Of a stretch of 64,000 nt of DNA, positions 17,992-26,597 are shown piece after piece (position 1 is the stretch's first letter; the number at the start of each line of letters is the position of its first letter). The position numbers and the translations under genes were made by a program. Under the pieces are notes generated by a model. That model saw only the letters and a program-made list of their open reading frames with translations, made no database searches and had not been told where the DNA came from. This DNA comes from Streptomyces seoulensis. Its GTDB lineage: Bacteria; Actinomycetota; Actinomycetes; Streptomycetales; Streptomycetaceae. The stretch covers positions 2,448,853 to 2,512,852 of the forward strand of contig CP054936.1 in NCBI GenBank assembly GCA_013364255.1, given 5' to 3'.

Positions 17992-18228
17992 GTGAACCGC
18001 GAAGTGACTCTCCCTCTGATCGTCGACGACCGCGGTACGCTGCAGGTGGCCGCGGCCGACGTGAGCAAGCTGCTGCGGACGGTGGGCGGCCGGTGGCTGC
18101 GCCTGGTGGAGTCCGGGCGGGACGACCTCGACGAGGACACGGTGGCCGCCCTCACCATCGAACTGGCCAAGCTCGCCGACCGCATCGACGTGGCCTGCAT
18201 CGCCCACAGCAGCGGCACGACGCCGTAG
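17992..18228 (+). CDS. Small conserved protein, 78 aa, unknown function
   Basis: Begins at GTG 17992 (VNREVTLPLIVDDRGTLQVA). The rest is acidic and helical, with a hydrophobic pattern suggesting one compact domain. There is no signal peptide or membrane segment. No Shine-Dalgarno is visible; instead TACGAT (17979-17984) ends seven bases before the GTG, so a leaderless mRNA is possible. It may belong to a small actinobacterial DUF family, but I cannot assign a role. Confidence 0.7.
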   Translation: MNREVTLPLIVDDRGTLQVAAADVSKLLRTVGGRWLRLVESGRDDLDEDTVAALTIELAKLADRIDVACIAHSSGTTP

Positions 18229-18682
18229 GTGCGTCGATCACCAGCGTGGTTGACACGCGCGGACGCTTGATCACGGCGAAGACCTCCGGTGAGGTGGAGC
18301 CCGGGTCGCCCCGCACGACGGCCGCCGACGCCCCCCGGGGCCGTCGGCGGCCGTTCGGCTGTGCGGGCGGGGTGATCACGGTGAGCGGGGCCCGGCTCGC
18401 CGTGCATCGGCGATCAGGCGGACGGGCTGGCCGGCCGCCGTCGGCCGCGCTCCCGAGAGAACGGCCTTGACCAGGCGTTCTTCTCCCCTCGGAGCCCACT
18501 CCGCGCCCCCTCGCGCGGCACCGCCGGCCGCCCCCGCGCCCCACCCCGCGTCGCCGGATTGGAGTAGTCCGGCGCGAGATCGTCGCTCTCCCGGGCGATC
18601 GTGGATGGACCACCCTTCTGGGTGCACCACCCTCTGACCGGGGGGCCACCGGCCTTCCGGAAGGCGAAAGCAGGCACGGCTC
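18229..18682. other. 454-base gap upstream of rppA
   Basis: No supported gene. It contains a strong hairpin (18320-18352), a TTGACA (18250-18255) near its start, and short imperfect repeats around CACCCTTCTGGGTGCACCA (18612-18633) close to the rppA start. These may be part of the pigment operon promoter. I see no convincing -10 paired with the TTGACA. Confidence 0.5.
18320..18352. terminator. Strong hairpin after the 78-aa gene
   Basis: An 11-bp perfect stem GGCCGCCGACG/CGTCGGCGGCC encloses a CCCC/GGGG-rich loop that can pair further. It lies 92 bases past the stop codon and upstream of rppA, and probably separates the two transcripts. Confidence 0.65.
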
Positions 18683-19741
18683 ATGGCGACTTTGTGCAGA
18701 CCTTCGGTGTCCGTTCCAGAGCACGTCATCACGATGGAGGAGACGCTCGACCTCGCGCGTTCCCACCACGCGGACCACCCGCAACTCCCGCTGGCCCTCC
18801 GGCTGATCGAGAACACCGGTGTGCGCACCCGGCACATCGTGCAGCCCATCGAGGAGACCCTGAAGCACCCGGGCTTCGAGGCGCGCAACAAGCTCTACGA
18901 GCGGGAGGCGAAGGCCCGCGTCCCCGCGGTCATCCAGCGGGCGCTCGACGACGCCGAACTCCTCACCACCGACATCGACGTCATCATCTACGTCTCGTGC
19001 ACGGGCTTCATGATGCCCTCGCTGACGGCGTGGCTGATCAACGAGATGGCGTTCGACTCGACCACGCGTCAGATACCCATAGCCCAGCTGGGCTGTGCGG
19101 CGGGCGGCGCGGCGATCAACCGGGCCCACGACTTCTGCACGGCCTACCCGGACGCCAACGCGCTCATCGTGGCCTGCGAGTTCTGCTCGCTGTGCTACCA
19201 GCCCACCGACCTCGGCGTCGGCTCGCTCCTGTCCAACGGCCTGTTCGGCGACGGCATCGCCGCCGCCGTGGTGCGCGGCACCGGCGGCACCGGCGTCCGG
19301 CTGGAGCGCAACGGCTCGTACCTGATCCCCAAGACCGAGGACTGGATCGCGTACGACGTCCGGGAGACGGGCTTCCACTTCCTGCTGGACAAGCGGGTGC
19401 CCACCACGATGGAGCCGCTCGCCCCGGCCCTGCAGGACCTGGCCGGGATGCACGAGTGGGACGCGTCCGACATGGACTTCTACGTCATCCACGCGGGCGG
19501 CCCGCGCATCCTGGACGACCTCAGCAAGTTCCTGAAGGTCGAACCGCACGCGTTCCGGTTCAGCCGGTCCACGCTCACCGAGTACGGCAACATCGCCAGC
19601 GCCGTCGTGCTGGACGCGCTGCGCCGGCTGTTCGACGAGGGCGCGCCGGAGGACGGCGCGCGGGGTCTGCTCGCCGGGTTCGGTCCCGGCATCACCGCGG
19701 AGATGTCCCTCGGCAGCTGGCAGAACGGGGGCCGGTCATGA
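18683..19741 (+). CDS. rppA: Type III polyketide synthase, 1,3,6,8-tetrahydroxynaphthalene synthase
   Basis: Condenses five malonyl-CoA units into tetrahydroxynaphthalene (THN), which autoxidises to flaviolin. It is 352 aa. The catalytic Cys138 lies in IAQLGCAAGGA, the position reported for RppA. The catalytic His and Asn lie in YVIHAGGPRILDDL and LTEYGNIASA. The C-terminus GFGPGITAEMSLGSW is the chalcone-synthase-fold signature. The stop overlaps the P450 start (ATGA), so the pathway is translationally coupled. The ribosome site is weak. Confidence 0.96.
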   Translation: MATLCRPSVSVPEHVITMEETLDLARSHHADHPQLPLALRLIENTGVRTRHIVQPIEETLKHPGFEARNKLYEREAKARVPAVIQRALDDAELLTTDIDVIIYVSCTGFMMPSLTAWLINEMAFDSTTRQIPIAQLGCAAGGAAINRAHDFCTAYPDANALIVACEFCSLCYQPTDLGVGSLLSNGLFGDGIAAAVVRGTGGTGVRLERNGSYLIPKTEDWIAYDVRETGFHFLLDKRVPTTMEPLAPALQDLAGMHEWDASDMDFYVIHAGGPRILDDLSKFLKVEPHAFRFSRSTLTEYGNIASAVVLDALRRLFDEGAPEDGARGLLAGFGPGITAEMSLGSWQNGGRS

Positions 19742-21012
19742 GCGAGAGCGTGCTCACCCCGGGCACCGGCACGACCCCGGCCGCCGGCCCGCCCGCGCCC
19801 GCCTGCCCGGCCGCCGGCACGGCCATGCCGCCGGTGCGGCACTGGCCGGCCCGCGACCTGGCCGGCGTCGACTTCGACCCGGTGCTGGCCGAGCTGATGG
19901 AGGAGGGTCCGGTCTCCCGGATCGAGCTGCCCAACGGCGAGGGCTGGGCGTGGCTGCTGACCCGCATGGAGGATGTGCGGCTGGTCGCCAACGACCCCCG
20001 GTTCAGCCGCGAGGCGGTCATGGACCGGCCGGTCACCCGGCTGGCGCCGCACTTCATCCCGAGCCGGGACGCGGTCGGCTTCCTGGACCCGCCCGACCAC
20101 AACCGGCTGCGCCGCTCGGTCGCCCCCGCCTTCACGGCGCGGGGGGTCGAGCGGGTGCGGGAGAGCTCCCGGCGGATGCTGGACGAGATGGTCACCGAAC
20201 TCATCGCGGCCGGCCCGCCCGCCGATCTCACCAGCGCGGTGCTCAGCCCGTTCCCGATCGCGGTGATCTGCGAGCTGATGGGGGTGCCCGCCGCCGACCG
20301 GCACGCCATGCACACCTGGACGCAGCTGATCCTGTCCTCCGCGCACGGCGCCGACGTCAGCGAGCGGGCCAAGCAGGAGATGGGCGCCTACTTCACGGAG
20401 CTGATCGACGCGCGCGCCGACAGCACCGAGGAGGACGTCGCCTCGCTGCTCGGCGCGGCGACGGGGCGCCGGGAGGTCACCCTGGAGGAGGCCGTGGGTC
20501 TCGCGGTGCTGCTCCAGATCGGCGGTGAGGCGGTCACCAACAACAGCGGGCAGATGCTCTACATCCTGCTGACCCGGCCCGAGCTGGCCGACCGGCTCCG
20601 CGCGGACCGGGCGATCCGCCCGCAGGCGATCGACGAACTGCTGCGCTACATCCCGCACCGCAACGCGGTCGGGCTGTCCCGGATCGCGCTGGAGGACGTG
20701 GAGATCCAGGGGGTGCGGATCCGGGCGGGCGACGCGGTCTACGTGTCGTACCTGGCCGCCAACCGCGACCCCGAGGTCTTCGCCGACCCGGCGGAGATCG
20801 ACTTCACGCGCTCCCCGAACCCGCACGTGGCCTTCGGCTTCGGCCCGCACTACTGTCCCGGCGGTCAGCTGGCCAGGATGGAGTCGGAGCTGCTGGTCGA
20901 CGCCCTCCTGGACCGGCTGCCGGGGCTGCGGCTCGCGGTGGCCGCGGGTCAGGTGCCGTTCAAGAAGGGCGCGCTGATCCGGGGGCCCGAGGCCCTGCCC
21001 GTGACCTGGTGA
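19738..21012 (+). CDS. Cytochrome P450, CYP158A-like flaviolin/THN coupling enzyme
   Basis: 424 aa. The haem loop is FGFGPHYCPGG. The ExxR is in IDELLRYIPHRN. The I-helix reads LLQIGGEAVTNNSG: where most P450s have AG-x-(D/E)-T, the Thr is replaced, giving GGEA. This is the feature described for CYP158A2 of S. coelicolor, which dimerises and trimerises flaviolin. The first 30 residues are a Pro/Ala-rich extension before the fold. With rppA and the cupin gene it forms the classic pigment operon, giving polymeric, UV-absorbing quinones. Confidence 0.94.
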   Translation: MSESVLTPGTGTTPAAGPPAPACPAAGTAMPPVRHWPARDLAGVDFDPVLAELMEEGPVSRIELPNGEGWAWLLTRMEDVRLVANDPRFSREAVMDRPVTRLAPHFIPSRDAVGFLDPPDHNRLRRSVAPAFTARGVERVRESSRRMLDEMVTELIAAGPPADLTSAVLSPFPIAVICELMGVPAADRHAMHTWTQLILSSAHGADVSERAKQEMGAYFTELIDARADSTEEDVASLLGAATGRREVTLEEAVGLAVLLQIGGEAVTNNSGQMLYILLTRPELADRLRADRAIRPQAIDELLRYIPHRNAVGLSRIALEDVEIQGVRIRAGDAVYVSYLAANRDPEVFADPAEIDFTRSPNPHVAFGFGPHYCPGGQLARMESELLVDALLDRLPGLRLAVAAGQVPFKKGALIRGPEALPVTW

Positions 21013-21019
21013 GGTGCCC

Positions 21020-21586
21020 ATGACGACCATCGAGCCACCGATCACCGCGATCGAGGTACCCCCGGCCACCGCCGCCGACGGGCTGCTCGTGCCACCGGGG
21101 CACGGCCGGGTCGTCGAGACGGCCGCGCAGCGCGTGACGTACAAGGTGACCGGCTCGCACTCGCGGACGGCCTCCACCTTCGAGGTCGAGGTGCCGCCGG
21201 GCTTCGACGTCGGCGCCCATGTGCACACGCGCAGCGAGGAGTTGTTCTACGTGCTGGAGGGCGAGCTGGATGTGCTCGCCTTCGAGCCGAGGATCCGGAC
21301 TCCCGACAACTGGCAGAAGTGGGAGTCCAGTTCCGGCCGGCGCGTGGTGCGGGCCACGCCGGGCACGGTCATCGTCGTGCCCCCGGGCTGCCCGCACGCG
21401 TTCGCCAACCCCACGGAGACGGCGGCGAAGATGTTCTTCCAGGCGTCCCCGCCGCCGGACCACGAGCGGTACTTCGACGAGCTGCTGGAGATTTTGGGCA
21501 GCGGGGGCCCGCCCGACCTGGAGGCGATCGAGGCGCTGCGCAAGCGGTACGACATCGAGCAGCTGACGCCGCTCCGACACCGCTGA
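21020..21586 (+). CDS. Cupin quinone-forming monooxygenase (MomA-like)
   Basis: 188 aa. Cupin motif 1 is GAHVHTRSEELFYVLEGELD and motif 2 is PGTVIVVPPGCPHAFANPT. The last third is helical (HERYFDELLEILG). In characterised rppA operons the cupin partner oxidises THN to flaviolin. The same position, size and fold make that the likely role here. I chose the ATG at 21020, six bases after GAGG; a GTG at 21014 overlaps that site. It lies eight bases after the P450 stop. A strong hairpin ends the operon. Confidence 0.85.
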   Translation: MTTIEPPITAIEVPPATAADGLLVPPGHGRVVETAAQRVTYKVTGSHSRTASTFEVEVPPGFDVGAHVHTRSEELFYVLEGELDVLAFEPRIRTPDNWQKWESSSGRRVVRATPGTVIVVPPGCPHAFANPTETAAKMFFQASPPPDHERYFDELLEILGSGGPPDLEAIEALRKRYDIEQLTPLRHR

Positions 21587-21606
21587 CGGCCGGCCCGCGA
21601 CACGGC

Positions 21607-21644
21607 CGTGCGCCCCGCCCGTGTCACGACGGGCGGGGCGCACG
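21607..21644. terminator. Bidirectional terminator, pigment operon / acyl-CoA dehydrogenase
   Basis: A perfect 16-bp GC stem (21607-21622 with 21629-21644, arm CGTGCGCCCCGCCCGT) closes a 6-base loop. It lies between convergent genes, 21 bases past the cupin stop and 55 bases past the dehydrogenase stop, and can serve both. Confidence 0.85.
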
Positions 21645-21698
21645 CGCGCGCCGTGCCGCGGCCGCGCCCTCCGGTCCGGCGGGGCCGCCGCCGCGGGG

Positions 21699-22925
21699 CT
21701 AGCGGATCGGCTGGCCCGAGATGGTGCGGGCGATCACCAGCCGCTGGATCTCACTGGTGCCCTCGAAGATCGTGTAGATCGCCGCGTCGCGGTGCATCCG
21801 CTCCACCGGGTACTCGCGGGTGTAGCCGTTGCCGCCCAGGATCTGGATGGCCTGCGCGGTCACCTTCTTCGCGGTCTCGCTGGCGAACAGCTTGGACATC
21901 GAGCCCTCGGCGGCGGTGAACCGCTTGCCGTTGATCGCCATCCAGGAGGCCCGCCACACCATCAGGCGCGCCGCGTCGACGGAGGTGGCCATGTCGGCGA
22001 GCTGGAAGGCGACGCCCTGGTTGTCGATGATCGGCCGGCCGAACTGCTCGCGGGTCTTGGCGTAGTCGAGGGCGACCTCGTAGGCGGCGCGGGCGGTGCC
22101 GACCGCCATGGCGCCGACGGCCGGGCGGGACGCCTCGAAAGTGGCCATCGCGGCGTTCTTCACACGCTCGCCGCCCTTCCTGGCCTTCTCGCGGGCGCGG
22201 GCGAGGCGCTCGTCCAGCTTCTCCTTGCCGCCGAGCAGGCAGGAGCCGGGGACGCGCACGTTGTCGAGGATGACCTCGGCGGTGTGCGAGGCGCGGATGC
22301 CGTGCTTCTTGAACTTCTGGCCCTGGGAGCAGCCCGGCGTGTTCGGCGGGACGATGAAGGAGGCGTGGCCCTTGGAGCCCAGCTCGGGGTCGACGGAGGC
22401 GACGACGACGTGGACGTTGGCGATGCCGCCGTTGGTCGCCCAGGTCTTGGTGCCGTTGATCACCCACTCGTCCTTGGCCTCGTCATAGACGGCGCGGGTG
22501 CGCATGGAGGCCACGTCGGAGCCGGCGTCGGGCTCGGAGGAGCAGAAGGCGGCGACCTTCACGTCGCTGGCGTCGCCGTACATCTGCGGGATCCAGGTGC
22601 CGATCTGCTCCTCGGTGCCGTTGGCGAGGACGCCGACGGCGGCCAGGCCGGTGCCGACGATCGACAGGGCGATGCCGGCGTCGCCCCAGAACAGCTCCTC
22701 CATGGCCATCGGGATGCCGAGGCCGGTGGAGTCGAAGTACTGCTGGGCGTAGAAGTCGAGGGAGTAGATGCCGACCTTGGCGGCCTCCTGGATGACCGGC
22801 CAGGGAGTCTCCTCACGCTCGTCCCATTCGGCGGCCGCGGGCCGTATGACGTCGGCGGCGAAGCCGTGCAGCCAGTCCCGGACCTCCTTCTGTTCGTCGT
22901 TGAGCTCCATGGTGAACTCGGCCAT
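21699..22925 (-). CDS. Acyl-CoA dehydrogenase
   Basis: 408-aa FAD enzyme for the first beta-oxidation step or a related catabolic oxidation. It has FCSSEPDAGSDVASMRTRA and KTWATNGGIANVHVVVA in the middle domain, KTREQFGRPIIDNQG, and the C-terminal catalytic region ILGGNGYTREYPVERMHRD followed by FEGTSEIQRLVIAR. An extra charged insertion (KEKLDERLARAREKARKGG, around 240) is unlike the two dehydrogenases at 9-11 kb. It is divergent from a tetR gene, with two TGTTAC repeats in the shared promoter region. Confidence 0.93.
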   Translation of the reverse strand: MAEFTMELNDEQKEVRDWLHGFAADVIRPAAAEWDEREETPWPVIQEAAKVGIYSLDFYAQQYFDSTGLGIPMAMEELFWGDAGIALSIVGTGLAAVGVLANGTEEQIGTWIPQMYGDASDVKVAAFCSSEPDAGSDVASMRTRAVYDEAKDEWVINGTKTWATNGGIANVHVVVASVDPELGSKGHASFIVPPNTPGCSQGQKFKKHGIRASHTAEVILDNVRVPGSCLLGGKEKLDERLARAREKARKGGERVKNAAMATFEASRPAVGAMAVGTARAAYEVALDYAKTREQFGRPIIDNQGVAFQLADMATSVDAARLMVWRASWMAINGKRFTAAEGSMSKLFASETAKKVTAQAIQILGGNGYTREYPVERMHRDAAIYTIFEGTSEIQRLVIARTISGQPIR

Positions 22926-22949
22926 GTCCCCTCCAGCGGCGCACAGGCG

Positions 22950-22988
22950 TGTTACTTGCGGTAACCGTACTGTGTTACCGACCAGTAG
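22950..22988. promoter_or_regulatory. Two tandem TetR-type operator candidates
   Basis: TTACTTGCGGTAA (22952-22964) is an inverted repeat, TTAC-N5-GTAA. A second copy, TTACCGACCAGTAG (22975-22988), has the same layout with one mismatch. Both are preceded by TG, and their starts are 23 bases apart, about two helical turns. The arrangement lies 25-63 bases upstream of the dehydrogenase start and about 107 upstream of tetR, as expected for autoregulated TetR control. Confidence 0.65.
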
Positions 22989-23094
22989 GAAAAGTCAAGT
23001 CGCCCGGTACCCTCGGCAGCCCGTTCGATGCCGCCGCCCCGGTCAGTGTTAGTTTGCGCAGGCGTCACCGAATCAGCACGGGTGGGGAGAGCTC

Positions 23095-23739
23095 ATGGAC
23101 ACCACGCAGCGGACCGAGCAGCAGCGGTCCGCCGACCGCCGACGGCGCGAGCTGCTGGAGGCCGCCGACCGGGTGGTGCTGCGCGACGGCCCGCAGGCGT
23201 CGATGAACGCCATCGCCGCCGAGGCCGGCATCACCAAGCCGATCCTCTACCGCCACTTCGGCGACAAAGGCGGACTGTACGCCGCCCTCGCCCAGCGGCA
23301 CACCGACGCCCTGCTCGACTCGCTGCGCGCCGCGCTGGACGCGCCGGCCGAGCGGCGCGAGCGGGTCGAGTCGACGCTGGACACCTATCTGGCGGCCATA
23401 GAGGCCCGCCCGCAGGTGTACCGGTTCCTGATGCACCCGGCGGAGGGCGGCCAGGGCGGCGACCAGGGCTTCGACGTCGGCAAGCACTCCGCGCCGCTGC
23501 TGCGCCGGATGGGCGAGGAGCTGGCCCAGGTCGTCGAGGAGCGGCTCGACCTCGGGCCGGGCACCCAGCAGCTGGCCCGGGTCTGGGGCCACGGCATCGT
23601 CGGCATGATGCACGCGGCCGGCGACTGGTGGCTGGGCGAGCGCCCCTGCTCGCGCGCGGAACTGGTCCGCAGCCTCGCCGACCTGCTGTGGGGACGCCTC
23701 GCGGCGGCCGGCGACAGGGCCGGCGGCCCCGGGTTCTGA
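23095..23739 (+). CDS. TetR-family transcriptional regulator
   Basis: 214 aa. The helix-turn-helix at residues about 15-60 reads MNAIAAEAGITKPILYRHFG. The remaining ligand domain is Ala/Arg-rich and helical, with a WGHGIVGMMHAAGDWWLGE segment typical of FadR-like actinobacterial TetR proteins that bind acyl-CoAs. The start follows GGGGAGAGCTC. It is divergent from the acyl-CoA dehydrogenase and probably represses it and itself through the TTAC-N-GTAA sites at 22950-22988. Confidence 0.92.
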   Translation: MDTTQRTEQQRSADRRRRELLEAADRVVLRDGPQASMNAIAAEAGITKPILYRHFGDKGGLYAALAQRHTDALLDSLRAALDAPAERRERVESTLDTYLAAIEARPQVYRFLMHPAEGGQGGDQGFDVGKHSAPLLRRMGEELAQVVEERLDLGPGTQQLARVWGHGIVGMMHAAGDWWLGERPCSRAELVRSLADLLWGRLAAAGDRAGGPGF

Positions 23740-23789
23740 GACCCCGTCCAGACTCCCCGCCCCGGCGCCGCGGCCCCCGCGGCGAGGAC

Positions 23790-24335
23790 TCAGCCCCCGC
23801 GATTCCAGGGCGCCCGTGCCGCCCGCCCGAGCACTCTGCGCCGCCGCCAGCCCGTGAGATGGTCCACATACAGGCGGCCGTCCAGGTGGTCGCACTCGTG
23901 CTGCAGACACCTGGCGAAGAACCCGGTGCCCTCCACCGTGACCGGCTCCCCGGCCGCCGTGAACCCCTCGACGACCGCGCGGTCGTGGCGCTCGACGCCC
24001 GCCTCGATGCCCGGCAGCGACAGACAGCCCTCCGGACCGCGGAAGAGCAGTCCGTCGGCGGTCACCAGCCGCGGGTTCACCAGGTGCCCCAGATGCCGTA
24101 CGTCCTCGTCGTCCGGGCAGTCGTAGACGAACACCCGCAGGTCCGCGCCCACCTGGTTGGCGGCCAGTCCGACGCCCCGGGCGGCGTACATCGTCGCGAA
24201 CAAGTCCTCCACGAGCGCGGCCAGTTCGGGGCCGAAGTCGGTGACCTCGCGGCAGGGCGCCGCCAGGGCCGCGTCGCCGAGGCAGGTGAGGGGCCGTACG
24301 CGCCCGCGGGCGCCCGGGATCGAGCCGTTTCGCAT
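23790..24335 (-). CDS. def: Peptide deformylase
   Basis: Removes the N-formyl group from nascent proteins. It is 181 aa with all three motifs: GVGLAANQVG, EGCLSLPG and QHECDHLDG, whose Cys and two His bind the metal. The ATG at 24335 gives MRNGSIPGARGRVRPL; a longer in-frame start at 24443 lies inside the likely promoter of the murT gene and is rejected. Streptomyces usually carry several deformylases. The Arg-rich C-terminus (GWRRRRVLGRAARAPW) is an extension that could touch the ribosome. Confidence 0.93.
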   Translation of the reverse strand: MRNGSIPGARGRVRPLTCLGDAALAAPCREVTDFGPELAALVEDLFATMYAARGVGLAANQVGADLRVFVYDCPDDEDVRHLGHLVNPRLVTADGLLFRGPEGCLSLPGIEAGVERHDRAVVEGFTAAGEPVTVEGTGFFARCLQHECDHLDGRLYVDHLTGWRRRRVLGRAARAPWNRGG

Positions 24336-24399
24336 GGCGGCAAGGGTACGGTCCTGGTGAACGCGCGAAGGGCGCGCGGGCGCCGCGACCGTGCCGGGG

Positions 24400-24429
24400 T
24401 TCGGGAGCACCGGCGGATCTCGATAGGCT
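24400..24429 (+). promoter_or_regulatory. Candidate promoter of murT-gatD
   Basis: TTCGGG (24400-24405) and TAGGCT (24424-24429) are 18 bases apart, giving a leader of about 58 bases before the murT ATG. They fit the loose -35/-10 pattern of Streptomyces housekeeping promoters. No transcription start is known to me. Confidence 0.4.
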
Positions 24430-24493
24430 GAGGTCCACACCACGTTGCCGGATGGCTCAGGCGCGGCGCGTACGCAAGGAGGATCGAGAACTG

Positions 24494-25732
24494 ATGGCAG
24501 GCAACTCGGACCCGCTCACGCCGCGGGCCAAGCTGGCCGTGACCGCGGGCAAGGCGGTCGCGGCGGCATCGCGCGCCGCGGGGCGCGGCAGCGGTTCGGT
24601 GATCGGGGGCCGGGTGGCGCTCAAGCTCGACCCCGACCTGCTGGCCCGGCTCGCGCAGAACCTGGACGTCGTCCTGGTGTCGGCGACCAACGGCAAGACG
24701 ACCACGACCCGGCTCATCGCCGAGGCGCTGCGGGCGGCCGGCCCGGTGGTCTCCAACGCGCTCGGCGCGAACATGCCGGCGGGCATCACCTCGGCGCTGG
24801 CGGGCGGCTCGGAAGCGAAGTTCGCGGTCATAGAGGTCGACGAGAAGTACCTCGCGGGCGTGGCCCGCGACACCGACCCCAAGTGCATCGCGCTGCTCAA
24901 CCTCTCCCGCGACCAGCTGGACCGGGCCGCCGAGACCCGGATGCTCGCGGAGCACTGGCGCGAGGGCCTGGCCGGCTCCAAGGCCGTGGTGGTCGCCAAC
25001 TGCGACGACCCGCTGGTCGTGTGGGCGGCGTCCTCCTCCCCCAACGTCATCTGGGTGGCGGCCGGGCAGATGTGGAAGGACGACGCCTGGTCGTGCCCGT
25101 CGTGCGGCGGCGTCATGCAGCGCCCGGGCGACGACTGGTACTGCAACGAGTGCGGTTTCCGCCGGCCCACGCCCAGCTGGGCGCTCTCCGGCGACCACGT
25201 GCTGGACCCGCACGGCTCGGCCTGGCCGATCCACCTCCAGCTGCCGGGCCGCGCCAACAAGGCCAACGCCGCCTCGTCCGCGGCCGTGGCCGCCGTCTTC
25301 GGGGTGCCGCCGCAGGTCGCCCTGGAGCGGATGTACCAGGTGCAGGCGGTGGCCGGCCGCTACGACGTCGTGCAGTTCATGAACCGCGACCTGCGGCTGC
25401 TGCTGGCGAAGAACCCGGCCGGCTGGCTGGAGACGTTCTCGCTGATCGACCCGCCGCCCACCCCGGTGATCCTCTCGGTGAACGCGCGCGGCGCGGACGG
25501 CACCGACACCTCGTGGCTGTGGGACGTCGACTACACCCGGCTGACCGGCCACCCCCTCTTCGTGATCGGCGACCGCAAGCTGGACCTCGCGGTGCGCCTG
25601 GAGGTCGCGAACCAGCACTTCCAGGTCTGCGAGAGCGTCGACCAGGCGGTGCAGCAGGCGCCGCCCGGCCGGATCGAGGTCATCGCCAACTACACCGCGT
25701 TCCAGGACCTGCGCCGCCGCGTCGGCAACTGA
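24494..25732 (+). CDS. murT: Lipid II isoglutaminyl synthase, MurT subunit
   Basis: With GatD, amidates the D-Glu of the stem peptide of lipid II using ATP and ammonia from glutamine. It is 412 aa. The Mur-ligase P-loop is VSATNGKTTTTR, and the ligase centre is FAVIEVDEKYL. A four-Cys zinc ribbon (CPSCGG with CNECGF) is inserted in the middle domain, as in MurT proteins. The C-terminal DUF1727 region holds GRYDVVQFMNRDL. The ATG follows AAGGAGG. It is 20 bases upstream of gatD. Confidence 0.95.
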   Translation: MAGNSDPLTPRAKLAVTAGKAVAAASRAAGRGSGSVIGGRVALKLDPDLLARLAQNLDVVLVSATNGKTTTTRLIAEALRAAGPVVSNALGANMPAGITSALAGGSEAKFAVIEVDEKYLAGVARDTDPKCIALLNLSRDQLDRAAETRMLAEHWREGLAGSKAVVVANCDDPLVVWAASSSPNVIWVAAGQMWKDDAWSCPSCGGVMQRPGDDWYCNECGFRRPTPSWALSGDHVLDPHGSAWPIHLQLPGRANKANAASSAAVAAVFGVPPQVALERMYQVQAVAGRYDVVQFMNRDLRLLLAKNPAGWLETFSLIDPPPTPVILSVNARGADGTDTSWLWDVDYTRLTGHPLFVIGDRKLDLAVRLEVANQHFQVCESVDQAVQQAPPGRIEVIANYTAFQDLRRRVGN

Positions 25733-25752
25733 CCACGAAGGACGATCACTTC

Positions 25753-26481
25753 ATGAGCGACAACCAACTGCGGCTGGTGTGGATCTATCCGGACCTGCTC
25801 AGCACCTACGGCGACCAGGGCAACGCGCTCGTCGTGGAGCGCCGGGCCCGGCAGCGCGGCCTGGACGTGGCCCGGCTCGACGTGCGCAGCGACCAGCCGA
25901 TCCCGACCTCCGGCGACATCTACCTGATCGGCGGCGGCGAGGACCGGCCGCAGCGGCTGGCGGCGGAGCGGCTGCGCCGCGACGGGCATCTGTACCAGGC
26001 CGTGCAGAACGGCGCGATCGTGTTCTCGGTCTGCGCCGGCTACCAGATCCTCGGCCACGAGTTCGTCAACGACCTCGGCCAGCGCGAGCCCGGTCTCGGC
26101 CTGCTCGACGTGGTGTCGGTGCGCGGTGAGGGCGAGCGGTGCGTCGGCGACGTGCTGGGCGACATCGACCCGCGGCTCGGGCTGCCGCCGCTGACCGGGT
26201 TCGAGAACCACCAGGGCGTCACCCACCTCGGCCCCACCGCCCGCCCGTTCGCCCAGGTCCGCGTCGGCCGAGGCAACGGCACCGGCGACGGCACGGAGGG
26301 CGCGTACAACGACACCGTCTTCGGCACGTACATGCACGGACCCGTGCTCGCCCGCAACCCGCAGATCGCCGATCTGCTGCTGAAGCTGGCGCTGGACGTC
26401 AACGCGTTGCCGCCGACCGACGACCACTGGTACGAGGCGCTGCGCGGCGAGCGCATCGCGGCGGCGCAGCAGCCCGCCTAG
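25753..26481 (+). CDS. gatD: Lipid II isoglutaminyl synthase, glutaminase subunit GatD
   Basis: 242-aa class I glutamine amidotransferase. The nucleophile Cys is in VFSVCAGYQILGHE, and the catalytic His in FGTYMHGPVLARNP. The N-terminus LRLVWIYPDLLSTYGDQGNA is the CobB/CobQ-like start seen in GatD. It lacks a canonical third acid, consistent with the Cys-His dyad reported for this family. It supplies ammonia to MurT, and the two genes form an operon with an AAGGA site before the ATG. This modification is widespread in Gram-positive cell walls. Confidence 0.95.
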   Translation: MSDNQLRLVWIYPDLLSTYGDQGNALVVERRARQRGLDVARLDVRSDQPIPTSGDIYLIGGGEDRPQRLAAERLRRDGHLYQAVQNGAIVFSVCAGYQILGHEFVNDLGQREPGLGLLDVVSVRGEGERCVGDVLGDIDPRLGLPPLTGFENHQGVTHLGPTARPFAQVRVGRGNGTGDGTEGAYNDTVFGTYMHGPVLARNPQIADLLLKLALDVNALPPTDDHWYEALRGERIAAAQQPA

Positions 26482-26597
26482 GCGCCCGGCCCGGCGGCGG
26501 TCCGCGCGGCGGGAAGCGGCCCGAAACGGTTCTTCTCCACCGCCGCCGCCCCGGGCCGCGCCCGCGTGTTCACCGGCCCGTCAGCACGCGGCGACCA

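Noticed and set aside
18601..19737. Long plus-strand frame leading into the P450, suggesting an 803-aa protein
   Set aside because: The upstream part is the shadow of rppA. The P450 starts at 19738 with an ATGA overlap.
23065..24438. Minus-strand frame of 457 codons across tetR and def
   Set aside because: No domain in translation. Both genes in other frames have clear motifs and ribosome sites.
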